Source: Aquipseudomonas alcaligenes
GTDB taxonomy: Bacteria; Pseudomonadota; Gammaproteobacteria; Pseudomonadales; Pseudomonadaceae
NCBI RefSeq assembly: GCF_003205495.1
Contig: NZ_QJRX01000007.1
Coordinates: 124,001-188,000, forward strand
Direction of reading: 5' to 3'
Length of the DNA stretch: 64,000 nt
In this document: piece after piece, positions 8,568 through 21,161 of the stretch
Position numbering within the stretch: position 1 is the stretch's first letter
Layout of the letters: each line of letters opens with the position of its first letter
The notes under the pieces: generated by a model
The model's input: only the letters and a program-made list of their open reading frames with translations
Told to the model about the DNA's origin: nothing
Database searches by the model: none
Position numbers and translations under genes: made by a program

Positions 8568-9536
8568 TCAATCCTGCTGCTTTTCCGCCGGCAGCCGCAG
8601 TTCCCGCAGCCAGTGCTCGACCAGCGGCCAGACCTCGCTCTGCGCCTCCTTGCTGACCAGCATCTCGACATGCCCGAAGTCGCTGGAGAAGCCCTTGTCC
8701 TTGCCCAGCAGCAGGAAGCTGCGCGGCGCGGCGACGAACTGTTCGAACAGCTTGCGACAGGCCCAGGCCGGGTCCTGCAGGTCGCCGACGGCGCTCACCG
8801 CTAGCAGCGGCACCTGCACTTCGGCCATGCCGGCCCACCAGTCGCGCTCGCGATCGCCGAAACGACCGAACAGGCGGTGCCAGCGCAGGCTCTCCAGGGC
8901 CAGGCCGATCGGCTCGTCCTCGGGACCGCGCTTGAAGCGTGCGCCGGAGATATGGTGGAAGCCCCTGAGCAGCAGCCGGCTCCCCCACTCCACCGGCGGC
9001 ACCTTGAGCGGCCAGTAGATACGGCTGATCTGCGTGCCGAACAGCGCCGCCGAGGCGGCATCCTCGGCATCCAGGTAGGCGCCGCCGAGGGCCGCGGCCA
9101 GCGTCGTGCCGCCCAACGAGTGGCCGACCCAGTGCGGCGCCTGGCCACTCTGCTCGCGAACGAAGGCGGCAATGGCCGGCAGGTCGTAGCGGGCGTAGTC
9201 GGCCACCGTGTTGTGCTTGTACGCCTGGTTACGCGGCGACAGGCCGTGGCCACGCATCTCGGCGATCCACACGTCGAAACCGGCCCGGGCCAGATAAGGA
9301 CCGAGGCCGATGCCGCGCGGCGAGTACCAGAAGCGCCGGTTGGAGAAGCTGCCATGCAGCAGGATCACCGGCACGCCGGTGTGCGCCTGGTCGGCCAGGC
9401 CCAGGCGGGTCAGCGCCAGCTCGACGGAGAAATCCGGGCTGTTGCCGGGCTTGAGGCGATAGACATCTTCACTCAGATCGCCACGCAGCTCGGCGCTGAC
9501 CAGGGCGACGGGAAACAATTCGCTACTGCTTTGCAT
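8568..9536 (-). CDS. Alpha/beta hydrolase (lipase/esterase-like)
   Basis: A 322-residue alpha/beta hydrolase. The oxyanion-side motif is LLHGSFSNRRFW (from about residue 59). The nucleophile elbow is GHSLGG with Ser140. A probable acid is in AVSAVGDLQDP and a probable His in DFGHVEML near the C-terminus. No signal peptide is evident, so it is probably cytoplasmic. The substrate is unknown. It is separated from ppsA by that gene's terminator and so has its own promoter or weak readthrough. A homologue stands at the same place, next to ppsA and rraA, in P. aeruginosa as I recall. Confidence 0.88.
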   Translation of the reverse strand: MQSSSELFPVALVSAELRGDLSEDVYRLKPGNSPDFSVELALTRLGLADQAHTGVPVILLHGSFSNRRFWYSPRGIGLGPYLARAGFDVWIAEMRGHGLSPRNQAYKHNTVADYARYDLPAIAAFVREQSGQAPHWVGHSLGGTTLAAALGGAYLDAEDAASAALFGTQISRIYWPLKVPPVEWGSRLLLRGFHHISGARFKRGPEDEPIGLALESLRWHRLFGRFGDRERDWWAGMAEVQVPLLAVSAVGDLQDPAWACRKLFEQFVAAPRSFLLLGKDKGFSSDFGHVEMLVSKEAQSEVWPLVEHWLRELRLPAEKQQD

Positions 9537-9550
9537 CTTCGATCTTGCAT

Positions 9551-9577
9551 AAAAAAGGCGGGATCGCTCCCGCCTTT
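9551..9577 (-). terminator. Intrinsic terminator of ppsA
   Basis: A 10-bp stem (9554-9563 with 9568-9577, loop TCGC) is followed by a T-run on the minus strand. It lies 15 bases after the ppsA stop. Confidence 0.9.
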
Positions 9578-9592
9578 ACCGGTGAGGATGAC

Positions 9593-11965
<2,373 letters not shown>

Positions 11966-12120
11966 GGTGAACTCTCCACTGTATGTGGCAGAGCCGCCGC
12001 AGCGCCGCCGCAGCCTGGCTTTGCCTCAAGGAAATAAGTCACAATGCCGGCCAGTACGGGCCCGGCAAAGGGGGCCTATGATAGCCAAGAATCGTTCCTG
12101 ACTTAAGGCCTCCGGCATCA

Positions 12121-12939
12121 ATGAAACGTACCGCTTTCTTCATCTCCGACGGCACCGGCATCACCGCCGAAACCCTCGGGCAAAGCCTGCTGGCGCAATT
12201 CGAGGCCATCAGCTTCACCAAGCTCACGCGCCCTTATATCGACAGCATCGAAAAAGCGCGGGCCATGGTACAGCAAATCAACCAGGCTGCCGAGAAAGAC
12301 GGCGCCCGGCCGATCATCTTCGATACCGTGGTCAACCAGGAGATTCGCGACATCCTGGCCAAGTCCGACGGTTTCATGATCGACATCTTCTCGACCTTCC
12401 TCGCCCCCCTGGAGGCCGAGCTCAGCGAGCACTCCTCCTATTCGGTCGGCAAGTCCCACTCCATCGACAGCAACAGCAACTACATGGAGCGCATCGAGGC
12501 GGTCAACTTCGCCCTGGACAACGATGACGGCGCCCGCACCCATTACTACGACAAGGCCGACCTGATCCTGGTCGGCGTGTCGCGCTGCGGCAAGACGCCC
12601 ACCTGTCTGTACATGGCCATGCAGTTCGGCATCCGCGCCGCCAACTACCCGCTGACCGAAGAGGACATGGAGCGCCTGCAGCTGCCCGCCGCGCTCAAGC
12701 CTTACAAGCACAAGCTGTTCGGCCTGACCATCGACCCGGACCGGCTCACCGCCATCCGCCACGAGCGCAAACCCAACAGCCGCTACGCCAGCTACGCGCA
12801 GTGCGAGTTCGAGGTGCGCGAGGTGGAAAACCTGTTCCGCCGCGAGGGCCTGCCCTTCATCAACTCCACCCACTTCTCGGTGGAAGAGATTTCCGCCAAG
12901 ATCCTGGTGGAAAAAGGCGTGGAACGCCGCCTCAAATAA
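12121..12939 (+). CDS. ppsR: PEP synthase regulatory kinase/pyrophosphorylase
   Basis: Bifunctional DUF299-family enzyme that inactivates PpsA by ADP-dependent threonine phosphorylation and reactivates it by Pi-dependent dephosphorylation. The 272 residues contain the P-loop GVSRCGKTP (152-160) and the conserved [12 protein letters not shown] start (9-20). It is divergent from ppsA with a 155-base intergenic region, a standard arrangement. The ribosome site is weak (AAGG about 14 bases upstream). Confidence 0.96.
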   Translation: MKRTAFFISDGTGITAETLGQSLLAQFEAISFTKLTRPYIDSIEKARAMVQQINQAAEKDGARPIIFDTVVNQEIRDILAKSDGFMIDIFSTFLAPLEAELSEHSSYSVGKSHSIDSNSNYMERIEAVNFALDNDDGARTHYYDKADLILVGVSRCGKTPTCLYMAMQFGIRAANYPLTEEDMERLQLPAALKPYKHKLFGLTIDPDRLTAIRHERKPNSRYASYAQCEFEVREVENLFRREGLPFINSTHFSVEEISAKILVEKGVERRLK

Positions 12940-12962
12940 CCTTCAGCCGCCTGGTGGCCGCC

Positions 12963-13610
12963 ATGACCCTGATGGATGCAGTTCTGTTCGCACCGATTGC
13001 CGCACTCATCTCGCTCGGCCCCGGGCCGAACAACTTCTGCGCCCTGAACAACGGCATCAACTACGGCTTCCGTGCCGCCCTGCTGGCCACCTTCGGCCGG
13101 CTGGCAGCTTTCGCCATCTTCCTGTTCATCTCCGCCGTCGGCCTGGGAGCCATGCTGCTGGCCTCGGAAACCGCCTTCACCATCATCAAGTGGGTCGGCG
13201 CCGCCTACCTGGTCTACCTGGGCATCAAGACCTGGCGCAGCACCAGCTTCAGCGGCCTGCAGCTGAGCGACGAGGAGCCACTGCAACGCCAGCCGGTGAA
13301 GGCTCCGATAGCCCGCCTGATGCTCAACGAATTCCTGATCGGCATCAGCAACCCCAAGGCCATCCTGCTGTTCGCCGCGATCTTCCCGCAGTTCATCAAG
13401 CCGGATCAGCCGGCGGCCGAGCAGTTTCTCTACCTGGGCAGCACCTACCTATTGGCCGAACTCTGCGTCGCCACCTTCACCTACGCCCTGTTCGGCATGC
13501 AAATCCGTCGCCTGGTACGCAGCCGCAAGGGCATCAGCCGCCTGAACAAGGGCACCGGCGCCTTCTTCGTCGGCGCCGGCGGCCTGATGCTGGGCGTCAA
13601 CAACCGCTGA
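12963..13610 (+). CDS. LysE/RhtB-family amino-acid exporter
   Basis: Inner-membrane exporter of 215 residues with five to six hydrophobic helices. The family signature in the first loop is SLGPGPNNFCALNNGINYGFR, followed by the LVYLGIKTWRS helix end and FLIGISNPKAILLFAAIFPQF, typical of RhtB/LysE proteins. The exported amino acid cannot be predicted. ATG 12963 is used; ATG 12972 is an equally possible start, neither having a good ribosome site. It begins 23 bases after ppsR and converges on prpF, the stops being 7 bases apart. Confidence 0.88.
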   Translation: MTLMDAVLFAPIAALISLGPGPNNFCALNNGINYGFRAALLATFGRLAAFAIFLFISAVGLGAMLLASETAFTIIKWVGAAYLVYLGIKTWRSTSFSGLQLSDEEPLQRQPVKAPIARLMLNEFLIGISNPKAILLFAAIFPQFIKPDQPAAEQFLYLGSTYLLAELCVATFTYALFGMQIRRLVRSRKGISRLNKGTGAFFVGAGGLMLGVNNR

Positions 13611-13617
13611 CGACGCT

Positions 13618-14805
13618 TCAGAAAGCGTCGCCCGGCACCCGCACCCAGCCTTCCATCAGGATGCGCGCCGAGCGCGACATCATGGCCTTGGTCACCGTCC
13701 ACTGACCGTCAACCTGCCTGGCCTGGGCGCCGACCCGCAGGGTGCCGGACGGATGACCGAAGCGCACCGCCTCGCGCTCGCCGCCGCCCGCCGCCAGGTT
13801 GACCAGGGTACCGGGCACCGCCGCCGCCGTGCCGATGGCAACCGCGCAGGTGCCCATCATGGCGTGGTGCAGCTTGCCCATGGACAGCGCCCGTACCAGC
13901 AGGTCGACCTCGTTCGCCTCGATGCGCTTGCCGCTGGAGGCCTGGTAGCTCTTGGGCTTGCTCACGAAGGCGATCTTCGGCGTGTGCTGGCGGGTGGCCG
14001 CCTCCTCCGCGCTCTTGATCAGGCCCATGCGCAACGCGCCGGCCACGCGGATCTGCTCGAAGCGCGCCAGCTGCGCCGGATCGCCATTGATGGCCTCGCG
14101 CAGTTCGGTGCCCTGGTAGCCGATGTCCTCGGCATTGACGAACACGGTGGGTATGCCGGCGCTGATCATGGTTGCCTTGAAAGTGCCTACGCCGGGCACT
14201 TCCAGCTCATCGACCAGGTTGCCGGTGGGGAACATCGAGCCGCCCTCCTCGCCATCATCGGATGGATCGAGGAACTCCAGCACGATCTCGGCGGCCGGGA
14301 AGGTCACCCCGTCCAGCTCGAAGTCGCCGGTTTCCTGCACCTGGCCATTGATCACCGGCACATGGGCGATGATGGTCTTGTGGATATTGGCCTGCCAGAT
14401 GCGCACCACGCACACGCCGTTGTCCGGAATGCGCGCCGGATCGACCAGCCCGGCCTGGATGGCGAAGGCACCGGCGGCGGTGGACAGGTTGCCGCAGTTG
14501 CCGCTCCAGTCGACGAAGGCCTTGTCGATCGAGACCTGACCATAGAGATAGTCGACGTCGTGGTCCGGCTGGCTGCTTTTCGACAGGATCACGCACTTGG
14601 AGGTCGAGGACGTGGCGCCACCCATGCCGTCGATATGCGCGGCATAGGGATCGGGACTGCCGATCACCCGCATGAACAGCGCATCACGGGCCGGACCCGG
14701 CACCTGGCAGCGTTCGGGCAGGTCCTGCAGGCGGAAGAACACGCCCTTACTGGTACCGCCACGCATGTAAGTGGCGGGAATCTTGATCTGGGGTTGATGA
14801 GCCAT
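13618..14805 (-). CDS. prpF: 2-methylaconitate cis-trans isomerase PrpF
   Basis: Isomerises trans- to cis-2-methylaconitate, allowing AcnD-type dehydration in the methylcitrate cycle. The 395 residues have the diaminopimelate-epimerase fold. Conserved features are YMRGGTSKGVFF (14-25), DGMGGATSSTSKCVIL (about 59-74) and KLHHAMMGTCAVAIGTAAA. The ATG follows AGGAC. It is the last gene of the operon, 122 bases after acnD; that gap is filled by a composite palindromic repeat. In P. aeruginosa I recall prpD following; here the next gene converges and prpD is absent. Confidence 0.96.
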   Translation of the reverse strand: MAHQPQIKIPATYMRGGTSKGVFFRLQDLPERCQVPGPARDALFMRVIGSPDPYAAHIDGMGGATSSTSKCVILSKSSQPDHDVDYLYGQVSIDKAFVDWSGNCGNLSTAAGAFAIQAGLVDPARIPDNGVCVVRIWQANIHKTIIAHVPVINGQVQETGDFELDGVTFPAAEIVLEFLDPSDDGEEGGSMFPTGNLVDELEVPGVGTFKATMISAGIPTVFVNAEDIGYQGTELREAINGDPAQLARFEQIRVAGALRMGLIKSAEEAATRQHTPKIAFVSKPKSYQASSGKRIEANEVDLLVRALSMGKLHHAMMGTCAVAIGTAAAVPGTLVNLAAGGGEREAVRFGHPSGTLRVGAQARQVDGQWTVTKAMMSRSARILMEGWVRVPGDAF

Positions 14806-14828
14806 GATTTCGTCCTGGCTGAGTCAAG

Positions 14829-14914
14829 GTAGCCCGGATGCAATCCGGGAGGACTGGAGCACCCCGGATTGCATCCGGGCTACAGGCTGAAGCCCCTCTC
14901 CCGAGGGAGAGGGG
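14829..14914. repeat. Composite palindromic repeat (REP-like pair plus pyrimidine-rich hairpin), copy 1
   Basis: A perfect 21-bp inverted repeat, GTAGCCCGGATGCAATCCGGG at 14829-14849 and its complement at 14863-14883, with a 13-base spacer; each arm is itself nearly palindromic around GCA. Nine bases later comes a second hairpin, CCCCTCTCCC (14893-14902) with GGGAGAGGGG (14905-14914). The same two-part arrangement recurs at 58255-58342. It resembles the REP/REPIN elements scattered in Pseudomonas genomes. Confidence 0.85.
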
Positions 14915-14927
14915 GTCAGCGCCGGCC

Positions 14928-17540
14928 TCAACCGGCAGTGGACTCGAGGAAGTCCTGGGCGAAGCGCTGCAGCACGCCACCGGCCTTGTACACGCGCACC
15001 TCGGCGGCGGTATCCAGGCGGCAGGTCACCGGCACCCGAACAACCTCACCGTCGCGGCGATTAACTACCAGAGTCAGGTCGCAGCGCGGCGACGGCTCGC
15101 CTTCGATGTCGTAGGTCTCGGTGCCGTCCAGCCCCAGGGTCAGGCGGGTGGTGCCCGGCTTGAACTCGACCGGCAGCACGCCCATGCCCACCAGGTTGGT
15201 GCGGTGGATGCGCTCGAAGCCTTCGGCGACGATGACTTCCACGCCGGCCAGGCGCACGCCCTTGGCCGCCCAGTCACGCGAGCTGCCCTGACCGTAGTCG
15301 GCGCCGGCGACGATGATCAGGTTCTGCTTGCGGTTCATGTAGGTTTCGATGGCTTCCCACATGCGCATCACCTGGCCTTCCGGCTCGACGCGGGCCAGCG
15401 AGCCCTTCTTCACCGCTCCGTCGACCACCACCATCTCGTTGACCAGTTGCGGGTTGGCGAAGGTGGCGCGCTGGGCGGTCAGGTGGTCGCCGCGGTGGGT
15501 GGCGTAGGAGTTGAAGTCCTCCTCCGGCAGGCCCATCTTCGCCAGGTACTCGCCGGCGGCCGAGTCGGCCAGGATGGCGTTGGACGGCGACAGGTGGTCG
15601 GTGGTGATGTTGTCCGGCAGGATCGCCAGCGGGCGCATGCCCTTGAGGGTGCGCTCGCCGGCCAGGGCGCCTTCCCAGTACGGCGGGCGGCGGATGTAGG
15701 TGGACATCGGGCGCCAGTCGTACAGCGGGCTCTCGGCTTCCTTGACGGCGCCCAGGTCGAACATCGGGATATAGACCTGCTTGAACTGCTCCGGCTTGAC
15801 GCTGGCGGCGACTATGGCGTCGATCTCCTCGTCGCTCGGCCACAGGTCCTTCAGGGTGATCGGCTTGCCGTTCTGGTCGGTACCCAGCACGTCCTGCTCG
15901 ATATCGAAACGCACGGTACCGGCGATGGCATAGGCCACCACCAGCGGCGGCGAGGCCAGGAAGGCCTGCTTGGCGTAGGGGTGGATGCGCCCATCAAAGT
16001 TGCGGTTGCCGGAGAGTACGGCGGTGGCATACAGGTCGCGGTCGATGATCTCCTGCTGGATCTTCGGATCCAGCGCGCCGGACATGCCGTTGCAGGTGGT
16101 GCAGGCGTAACCGACGATGCCGAAGCCGAGCTTTTCCAGCTCGCTCAGCAGGCCGGCCTCCTCCAGGTACAGCTTGGCCACTTTCGAACCCGGCGCGAAG
16201 GAGGTCTTGACCCAGGGCTTGCGCACCAGGCCCAGCGCATTGGCTTTCTTCGCCAGCAGGCCGGCCGCCACCACGTTGCGCGGGTTGGAGGTGTTGGTGC
16301 AGCTGGTGATGGCGGCGATGATCACCGCGCCATCGGGCAGCAGCCCCTGGGCTTCCTCGGTCTTGGCCGCCGCCAGCTTGGCCTCGTCGGCGATGCCGCG
16401 CTCGTGCAGCGCCGAGGTCGGCAGGCGCTTGTGCGGGTTGCTCGGGCCGGCCATGTTGCGCACCACGCTGGACAGGTCGAATTCGAGCACGCGCTCGTAC
16501 TCGGCCGTCTCCAGGGCGGTGGCCCACAGGCCGGTGGTCTTGGCGTACTGCTCGACCAGGGCGACCTGTTCCGGCTCGCGACCGGTGAGCTTGAGGTAGT
16601 CGATGGTCTGCTGGTCGATGTAGAACATCGCCGCGGTGGCGCCGTATTCCGGGCACATGTTGGAGATGGTCGCGCGATCACCGATCGACAGGCTGTCCGC
16701 GCCCTCGCCGAAGAACTCGACATAGGCGCCGACCACGCGCTCCTTGCGCAGAAACTCGGTCAGGGCCAGGACGATGTCGGTGGCGGTGATGCCGGGCTGG
16801 CGCTTGCCGCTCAGCCTGACGCCAACGATGTCGGGCAGGCGCATCATCGACGGATGGCCGAGCATCACGGTCTCGGCCTCCAGGCCGCCGACGCCGATGG
16901 CGATCACGCCCAGGGCGTCGACGTGCGGGGTGTGCGAGTCGGTGCCCACGCAGGTGTCCGGGAAAGCCACGCCGCCGCGGGCCTGGATCACCGGCGACAT
17001 CTTCTCCAGGTTGATCTGGTGCATGATGCCGTTGCCGGCCGGGATCACGTCGACGTTCTTGAACGCCGTCTTGGTCCACTCGATGAAGTGGAAACGGTCC
17101 TCGTTGCGGCGCTCCTCGATGGCGCGGTTCTTGTCGAAGGCGTCCGGGTCGAAGCCCGGCGCCTCCACGGCCAGCGAGTGGTCGACGATCAGCTGGGTCG
17201 GCACCACCGGGTTGACCTTGGACGGATCGCCACCCTTCTCGGCGATGGCGTCACGCAGGCCGGCCAGGTCGACCAGCGCGGTCTGACCGAGGATGTCGTG
17301 GCACACCACACGGGCCGGGTACCAGGGGAAATCGAGGTCGCGCTTGCGCTCGATCAGCTGCTTGAGCGCATCGCTCAGCAACTCCGGCTCGCAGCGGCGC
17401 ACCAGCTGCTCGGCCAGCACGCGCGAGGTGTACGGCAGCTTGGCGTAGGCACCGGGGGCGATGGCGTCGACCGCCTCGCGGGTATCGAAATAGTCCAGGG
17501 CGGTGCCGGCCAGGTGCTTGCGGTATTGAGTGTTCATCAT
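14928..17540 (-). CDS. acnD: Fe/S-dependent 2-methylcitrate dehydratase AcnD
   Basis: Aconitase-family enzyme that dehydrates 2-methylcitrate to 2-methylaconitate, working with PrpF. It has 870 residues from ATG 17540. The [4Fe-4S] cysteines are in [11 protein letters not shown] and [11 protein letters not shown]. Aconitase blocks [15 protein letters not shown] and [12 protein letters not shown] (swivel domain) are present. The start overlaps the prpC stop by four bases (ATGA); a second ATG follows at once. An open frame continues upstream to 17765 but only as a shadow of prpC. It is distinguished from AcnA/B by the propionate operon context. Confidence 0.95.
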   Translation of the reverse strand: MMNTQYRKHLAGTALDYFDTREAVDAIAPGAYAKLPYTSRVLAEQLVRRCEPELLSDALKQLIERKRDLDFPWYPARVVCHDILGQTALVDLAGLRDAIAEKGGDPSKVNPVVPTQLIVDHSLAVEAPGFDPDAFDKNRAIEERRNEDRFHFIEWTKTAFKNVDVIPAGNGIMHQINLEKMSPVIQARGGVAFPDTCVGTDSHTPHVDALGVIAIGVGGLEAETVMLGHPSMMRLPDIVGVRLSGKRQPGITATDIVLALTEFLRKERVVGAYVEFFGEGADSLSIGDRATISNMCPEYGATAAMFYIDQQTIDYLKLTGREPEQVALVEQYAKTTGLWATALETAEYERVLEFDLSSVVRNMAGPSNPHKRLPTSALHERGIADEAKLAAAKTEEAQGLLPDGAVIIAAITSCTNTSNPRNVVAAGLLAKKANALGLVRKPWVKTSFAPGSKVAKLYLEEAGLLSELEKLGFGIVGYACTTCNGMSGALDPKIQQEIIDRDLYATAVLSGNRNFDGRIHPYAKQAFLASPPLVVAYAIAGTVRFDIEQDVLGTDQNGKPITLKDLWPSDEEIDAIVAASVKPEQFKQVYIPMFDLGAVKEAESPLYDWRPMSTYIRRPPYWEGALAGERTLKGMRPLAILPDNITTDHLSPSNAILADSAAGEYLAKMGLPEEDFNSYATHRGDHLTAQRATFANPQLVNEMVVVDGAVKKGSLARVEPEGQVMRMWEAIETYMNRKQNLIIVAGADYGQGSSRDWAAKGVRLAGVEVIVAEGFERIHRTNLVGMGVLPVEFKPGTTRLTLGLDGTETYDIEGEPSPRCDLTLVVNRRDGEVVRVPVTCRLDTAAEVRVYKAGGVLQRFAQDFLESTAG

Positions 17541-18697
17541 TTGCGGTCCTTGAGCGGCACGAACTTCAGATCTTCCGGGCCGACGTAGTTGGCGCTCGGG
17601 CGAATGATCTTGCCGTCGATGCGCTGCTCGATGACGTGCGAAGACCAACCCGAGGTGCGGGCGATGACGAACAGCGGGGTGAACATGGCGGTCGGTACGC
17701 CCATCATGTGGTAGCTGACGGCGCTGAACCAGTCGAGGTTGGGGAACATCTTCTTGATTTCCCACATCACGCTTTCCAGGCGCTCGGCGATGTCGAACAT
17801 CTTGCTGTTGCCCTGCTCGGCGCTGAGCTGGCGCGCCACTTCCTTGATCACCTTGTTGCGCGGGTCACTCACGGTGTAGACCGGGTGACCGAAACCGATC
17901 ACCACTTCCTTGCGCCCTACCCGCTCGCGGATATCGGCCTCGGCTTCGTCCGGGTCGTCGTAGCGCTTCTGGATCTCGAAGGCCACTTCATTGGCGCCGC
18001 CGTGCTTGGGCCCGCGCAGCGCGCCGATGCCACCGGCGATGCAGGAGAACATGTCGGAGCCGGTGCCGGCGATCACCCGCGAGGTGAAGGTGGAGGCGTT
18101 GAACTCATGCTCGGCGTACAGGATCAGCGAGGTGTGCATGGCGCGCACCCAGGACTCGCGCGGCTTCTCACCATGCAGCAGATGGAGGAAATGGCCGCCG
18201 ATGGAGTCGTCATCGGTCTCCACCTCGATACGCTTGCCGTTGTGACTGAAGTGATACCAGTACAGCAGCATGGAACCCAGCGAGGCCATCAGCTTGTCGG
18301 CGATGTCGCGGGCGCCCGGATGGTTGTGGTCATCCTTCTCCGGTTGCAGGCAGCCGAGCACGGACACGCCGGTGCGCATCACATCCATCGGGTGGGCGGA
18401 GGGCGGCAGCTGCTCCAGGGCGGCCTTGAGGGCAGCCGGTAGGCCGCGCAGGGCCCTGAGCTTGGCCTTGTAGCTGGCCAGCTCGGCGACATTGGGCAGC
18501 TTGCCATGCACCAGCAGGTGGGCGATTTCCTCGAACTCGCAGGTGGTGGCGACATCCAGGATGTCGTAGCCGCGGTAGTGCAGGTCGTTGCCGCTGCGGC
18601 CGACGGTGCACAGGGCGGTGTTGCCGGCGGCGGTGCCGCTCAGGGCCACGGATTTCTTCGGTTTGAAGCCGGCAGTGGTGGTTTCGCTGGCGCTCAT
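17537..18697 (-). CDS. prpC: 2-methylcitrate synthase
   Basis: Condenses propionyl-CoA with oxaloacetate to 2-methylcitrate, the first step of the methylcitrate cycle. The 386-residue citrate-synthase-fold protein has [10 protein letters not shown], the catalytic His regions [10 protein letters not shown] and [16 protein letters not shown], and the C-terminal [17 protein letters not shown] stands ahead of the ATG at 18697. Longer upstream reading overlaps prpB and is rejected. It sits between prpB (41-base gap) and acnD (4-base overlap). Confidence 0.96.
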   Translation of the reverse strand: MSASETTTAGFKPKKSVALSGTAAGNTALCTVGRSGNDLHYRGYDILDVATTCEFEEIAHLLVHGKLPNVAELASYKAKLRALRGLPAALKAALEQLPPSAHPMDVMRTGVSVLGCLQPEKDDHNHPGARDIADKLMASLGSMLLYWYHFSHNGKRIEVETDDDSIGGHFLHLLHGEKPRESWVRAMHTSLILYAEHEFNASTFTSRVIAGTGSDMFSCIAGGIGALRGPKHGGANEVAFEIQKRYDDPDEAEADIRERVGRKEVVIGFGHPVYTVSDPRNKVIKEVARQLSAEQGNSKMFDIAERLESVMWEIKKMFPNLDWFSAVSYHMMGVPTAMFTPLFVIARTSGWSSHVIEQRIDGKIIRPSANYVGPEDLKFVPLKDRK

Positions 18698-18738
18698 CGC
18701 GATCTCCTCAAGACTGCTTATTGTTGTGGGCGGGCCGC

Positions 18739-19626
18739 TTACTTCTTGCCGGCGGCGAACAGCGCGTCGAGCTTCTGCTCGAAGGCGTGGTAACCGATGC
18801 GGTCGTACAGCTCGGCACGGGTCTGCATCAGCTCGATCACATCCTTCTGGTGGCCGTTCTGGCGAATCGAGGTATAGACGGTTTCCGCGGCCTTGTTGGC
18901 GGCGCGGAAGGCCGACAGCGGGTAGAGCTGGATGGCCACGCCGACCGAGGCCAGTTCGTCGCGGGTGAACAGCGGGGTTGCACCGAACTCGGTGATGTTG
19001 GCCAGCACCGGCACCTTCAGCGCATCGACGAAGCGCTGGTAGGTCGGCAGGTCGTAGGCGGCCTCGGCGAAAATGCCGTCGGCGCCCGCCTCCACGTAGC
19101 GCTGGCAACGCTCGATGGCGGCGTCCACGCCCTCGGCCTGGATGGCGTCGGTGCGGGCGATCAGGAAGAAGTTCGGGTCGGTCTTGGCATCGGCGGCGGC
19201 CTTGACGCGGTCGACCATCTCCTCGCAGGAGACGATTTCCTTGCCCGGGCGGTGACCGCAGCGCTTGGCGCCGACCTGGTCTTCGATATGGGCGGCGGCG
19301 GCGCCGGCCTTGATCAGGTTCTTGATGGTGCGCTCGATATTGAAGGCGCTGGGGCCGAAACCGGTGTCGATGTCCACCAGCAGCGGCAGGTCGCAGACAT
19401 CGGTGATGCGGCGCACGTCGGTGAGCACGTCATCCAGGGTGTTGATCCCCAGGTCCGGCAGGCCGAGCGATCCTGCGGCCACGCCGCCGCCGGAAAGGTA
19501 GATGGCCCGGAAGCCGGCACGCTTGGCCAGCAGCGCGTGGTTGGCGTTGATCGCGCCAATGATCTGCAGGGGCTTCTCTTCGGCCAGGGCCTGGCGGAAG
19601 CGCTGGCCGGGGGAAAGCTGACTCAT
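18739..19626 (-). CDS. prpB: 2-methylisocitrate lyase
   Basis: Splits 2-methylisocitrate to pyruvate and succinate, the last step of the methylcitrate cycle. The 295 residues form an isocitrate-lyase/PEP-mutase TIM barrel, with the catalytic loop KRCGH (121-125, Cys123) and Mg2+-binding residues in DIDTGFG (85-91) and EDQ. The start overlaps the gntR stop by four bases (ATGA). It is the first enzyme gene of the operon. Confidence 0.97.
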   Translation of the reverse strand: MSQLSPGQRFRQALAEEKPLQIIGAINANHALLAKRAGFRAIYLSGGGVAAGSLGLPDLGINTLDDVLTDVRRITDVCDLPLLVDIDTGFGPSAFNIERTIKNLIKAGAAAAHIEDQVGAKRCGHRPGKEIVSCEEMVDRVKAAADAKTDPNFFLIARTDAIQAEGVDAAIERCQRYVEAGADGIFAEAAYDLPTYQRFVDALKVPVLANITEFGATPLFTRDELASVGVAIQLYPLSAFRAANKAAETVYTSIRQNGHQKDVIELMQTRAELYDRIGYHAFEQKLDALFAAGKK

Positions 19627-20345
19627 GACTCACCTCGTGGTTTGGCTGTCTTGGACTGAGCATCCAGGTAGTGACGCTCGATGTTGCGCTTGGAAGCGCC
19701 GATGTGACGGCGCATCAGCAGCTCGGCCAGTTCGCCGTCACGCTCGGCGATGGCATCGAGAATGCGGTGGTGTTCGGCGAAGGCCTGGCGCGGCCGGTTG
19801 GGCGTGGCGGAGAACTGCAGGCGGTACATGCGCACCAGCTGATACAGCTCGCCGCAGAGCATCTGGGCCAGGGTCTTGTTGCCGCTGCCCTGGATGATCC
19901 GGTAGTGGAAGTCGAAGTCGCCTTCCTGCTGGTAGTAGCCGACCCCGGCCTGGAACGCGGCATCACGCTCATGCAGATCGAGCACCCGGCGCAGCTCGTC
20001 GATTTCCCCCTGGGTCATGCGTTCGGCCGCCAGACGGCAGGCCATGCCCTCCAGCGACTCGCGGATCTCGTACAGCTCGATCAGCTCGGCGTGGCTGAGC
20101 GAGACCACCCGCGCGCCGACATGGGGGACCCGCACCAGCAGGCGCTGCCCCTCCAGGCGATGGATCGCCTCACGCAGCGGCCCGCGGCTGATGCCATAGA
20201 TGCGCGCCAGCTCGGGTTCGGAAATCTTGCTGCCCGGGGCGATCTCGCCACACACGATGGCGGCCTGGATACGCCGGAAGACGGACTCCGCCAGGGTTTC
20301 CGAGTCCGCCTGATCGGCGACCGGGGGTTCGAGATGCTCGAGCAT
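19623..20345 (-). CDS. GntR-family (FadR/FCD) regulator of the propionate operon
   Basis: Transcription regulator of 240 residues. The N-terminal winged helix-turn-helix (about 18-80) has [28 protein letters not shown] and [16 protein letters not shown]. The C-terminal FCD ligand domain contains the metal-type His/Asp residues in [15 protein letters not shown] 20345 is preferred; TTG/GTG codons further up (to 20360) would put the start inside an operator-like sequence. It is first gene of gntR-prpB-prpC-acnD-prpF and probably autoregulatory, sensing a methylcitrate-cycle intermediate. This replaces the sigma-54 type PrpR of enterobacteria. Confidence 0.92.
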   Translation of the reverse strand: MLEHLEPPVADQADSETLAESVFRRIQAAIVCGEIAPGSKISEPELARIYGISRGPLREAIHRLEGQRLLVRVPHVGARVVSLSHAELIELYEIRESLEGMACRLAAERMTQGEIDELRRVLDLHERDAAFQAGVGYYQQEGDFDFHYRIIQGSGNKTLAQMLCGELYQLVRMYRLQFSATPNRPRQAFAEHHRILDAIAERDGELAELLMRRHIGASKRNIERHYLDAQSKTAKPRGES

Positions 20346-20346
20346 G

Positions 20347-20421
20347 ATTGTCGACACCAATTCACAGATGATCGAAAATTACGCCCATAGAAGCCCATGG
20401 TCAAGGCACATTGTCGACAAT
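20347..20421 (-). promoter_or_regulatory. Two GntR-type operator sites upstream of the prp operon
   Basis: A perfect 12-bp palindrome, ATTGTCGACAAT, stands at 20410-20421. A second ATTGTCGACA half-match is at 20347-20356, touching the start region. Both fit the TNGT-N(0-3)-ACNA pattern bound by FadR-subfamily GntR proteins. The spacing is 63 bases, six helical turns, which would suit looped or double repression. Confidence 0.65.
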
Positions 20422-20619
20422 ATGCCCGAGCGGTTCTTGCCATCGAATCGTGCACTTCACCTGCAGAAACGCTCATAAGCGGCTGTCGCCGCAGAAAAAC
20501 CCCATGTTAGAATGCCGACCGCTCGAGCCGGCGCAGGCCATTGGCCGCACCTGCTAGACTTCACCCGCCGGCTGTTGCGCCCCGCCGCCGCCCCCGACGA
20601 TGCGACCATCCAAGGATTT

Positions 20620-21156
20620 ATGCGACTCCAGTCTCTCGCCATCTTCCTCTGCTGCAGCCTGCTTCCCGGCCTGAGTCTCGCCGCCGAAAAGACCGTCTAT
20701 GGTCTGAACGAATACATCCACCTTGCCGACCTCGACCTGGAGGTCGCTGCCAAACTGGACACCGGCGCCAAGACCGCCTCCCTCAGCGCCCGCGACATCA
20801 AGCGCTTCAAGCGTGACGGCGAAACCTGGGTGCGCTTCTACCTGGCCATCGATGACGCCCACGAGCACCCGATCGAGCGGCCGCTGGCACGCATCAGCAA
20901 GATCAAGCGGCGCGCCGGCGACTATGATCCGGAAGAAGGCAAGACCTACACTGCCCGCCCGGTGATCGAACTGCAGGTGTGCATGGGCAAGTCCCTGCGC
21001 ACCATCGAAGTGAACCTGACCGACCGCAGCGCTTTCCAATACCCGCTGCTGATCGGCTCCGAGGCGCTGAAGCGCCTGGATGCCGTGGTCGACCCCAGCC
21101 TTAAATATGCGGCCGGCAAACCCGGCTGCACCCCTGACGCAAACTCTGCCGAGTAA
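20620..21156 (+). CDS. Periplasmic retropepsin-like aspartic protease (DUF785/RimK-associated family)
   Basis: A 178-residue protein. The signal peptide is about 1-21 (MRLQSLAIFLCCSLLPGLSL, Ala-Ala after it). A single retropepsin domain has the active-site triplet Asp47-Thr48-Gly49 in AAKLDTGAKTASLSA. Like viral and Ddi1-type retropepsins it would need to dimerise. The family is labelled ATP-dependent zinc protease in databases, but no zinc motif is visible. ATG 20620 is chosen because the signal peptide starts there; the reading upstream to 20512 is Pro/Arg-rich. It is five bases ahead of the transglutaminase-fold membrane protein. Substrate unknown. Confidence 0.88.
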   Translation: MRLQSLAIFLCCSLLPGLSLAAEKTVYGLNEYIHLADLDLEVAAKLDTGAKTASLSARDIKRFKRDGETWVRFYLAIDDAHEHPIERPLARISKIKRRAGDYDPEEGKTYTARPVIELQVCMGKSLRTIEVNLTDRSAFQYPLLIGSEALKRLDAVVDPSLKYAAGKPGCTPDANSAE

Positions 21157-21161
21157 CTCAC

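Noticed and set aside
12054..12082. Promoter with TATGAT at 12077-12082 for ppsR
   Set aside because: The -35 position reads GTACGG, with no similarity to consensus; not enough for a call.
14838..17588. Open frame of 916 codons on the plus strand
   Set aside because: Antisense of acnD, beginning within the palindromic repeat; shadow frame.
17541..17765. N-terminal extension of AcnD
   Set aside because: The extra residues come from another frame of prpC; the ATG overlapping the prpC stop gives the correct family length.
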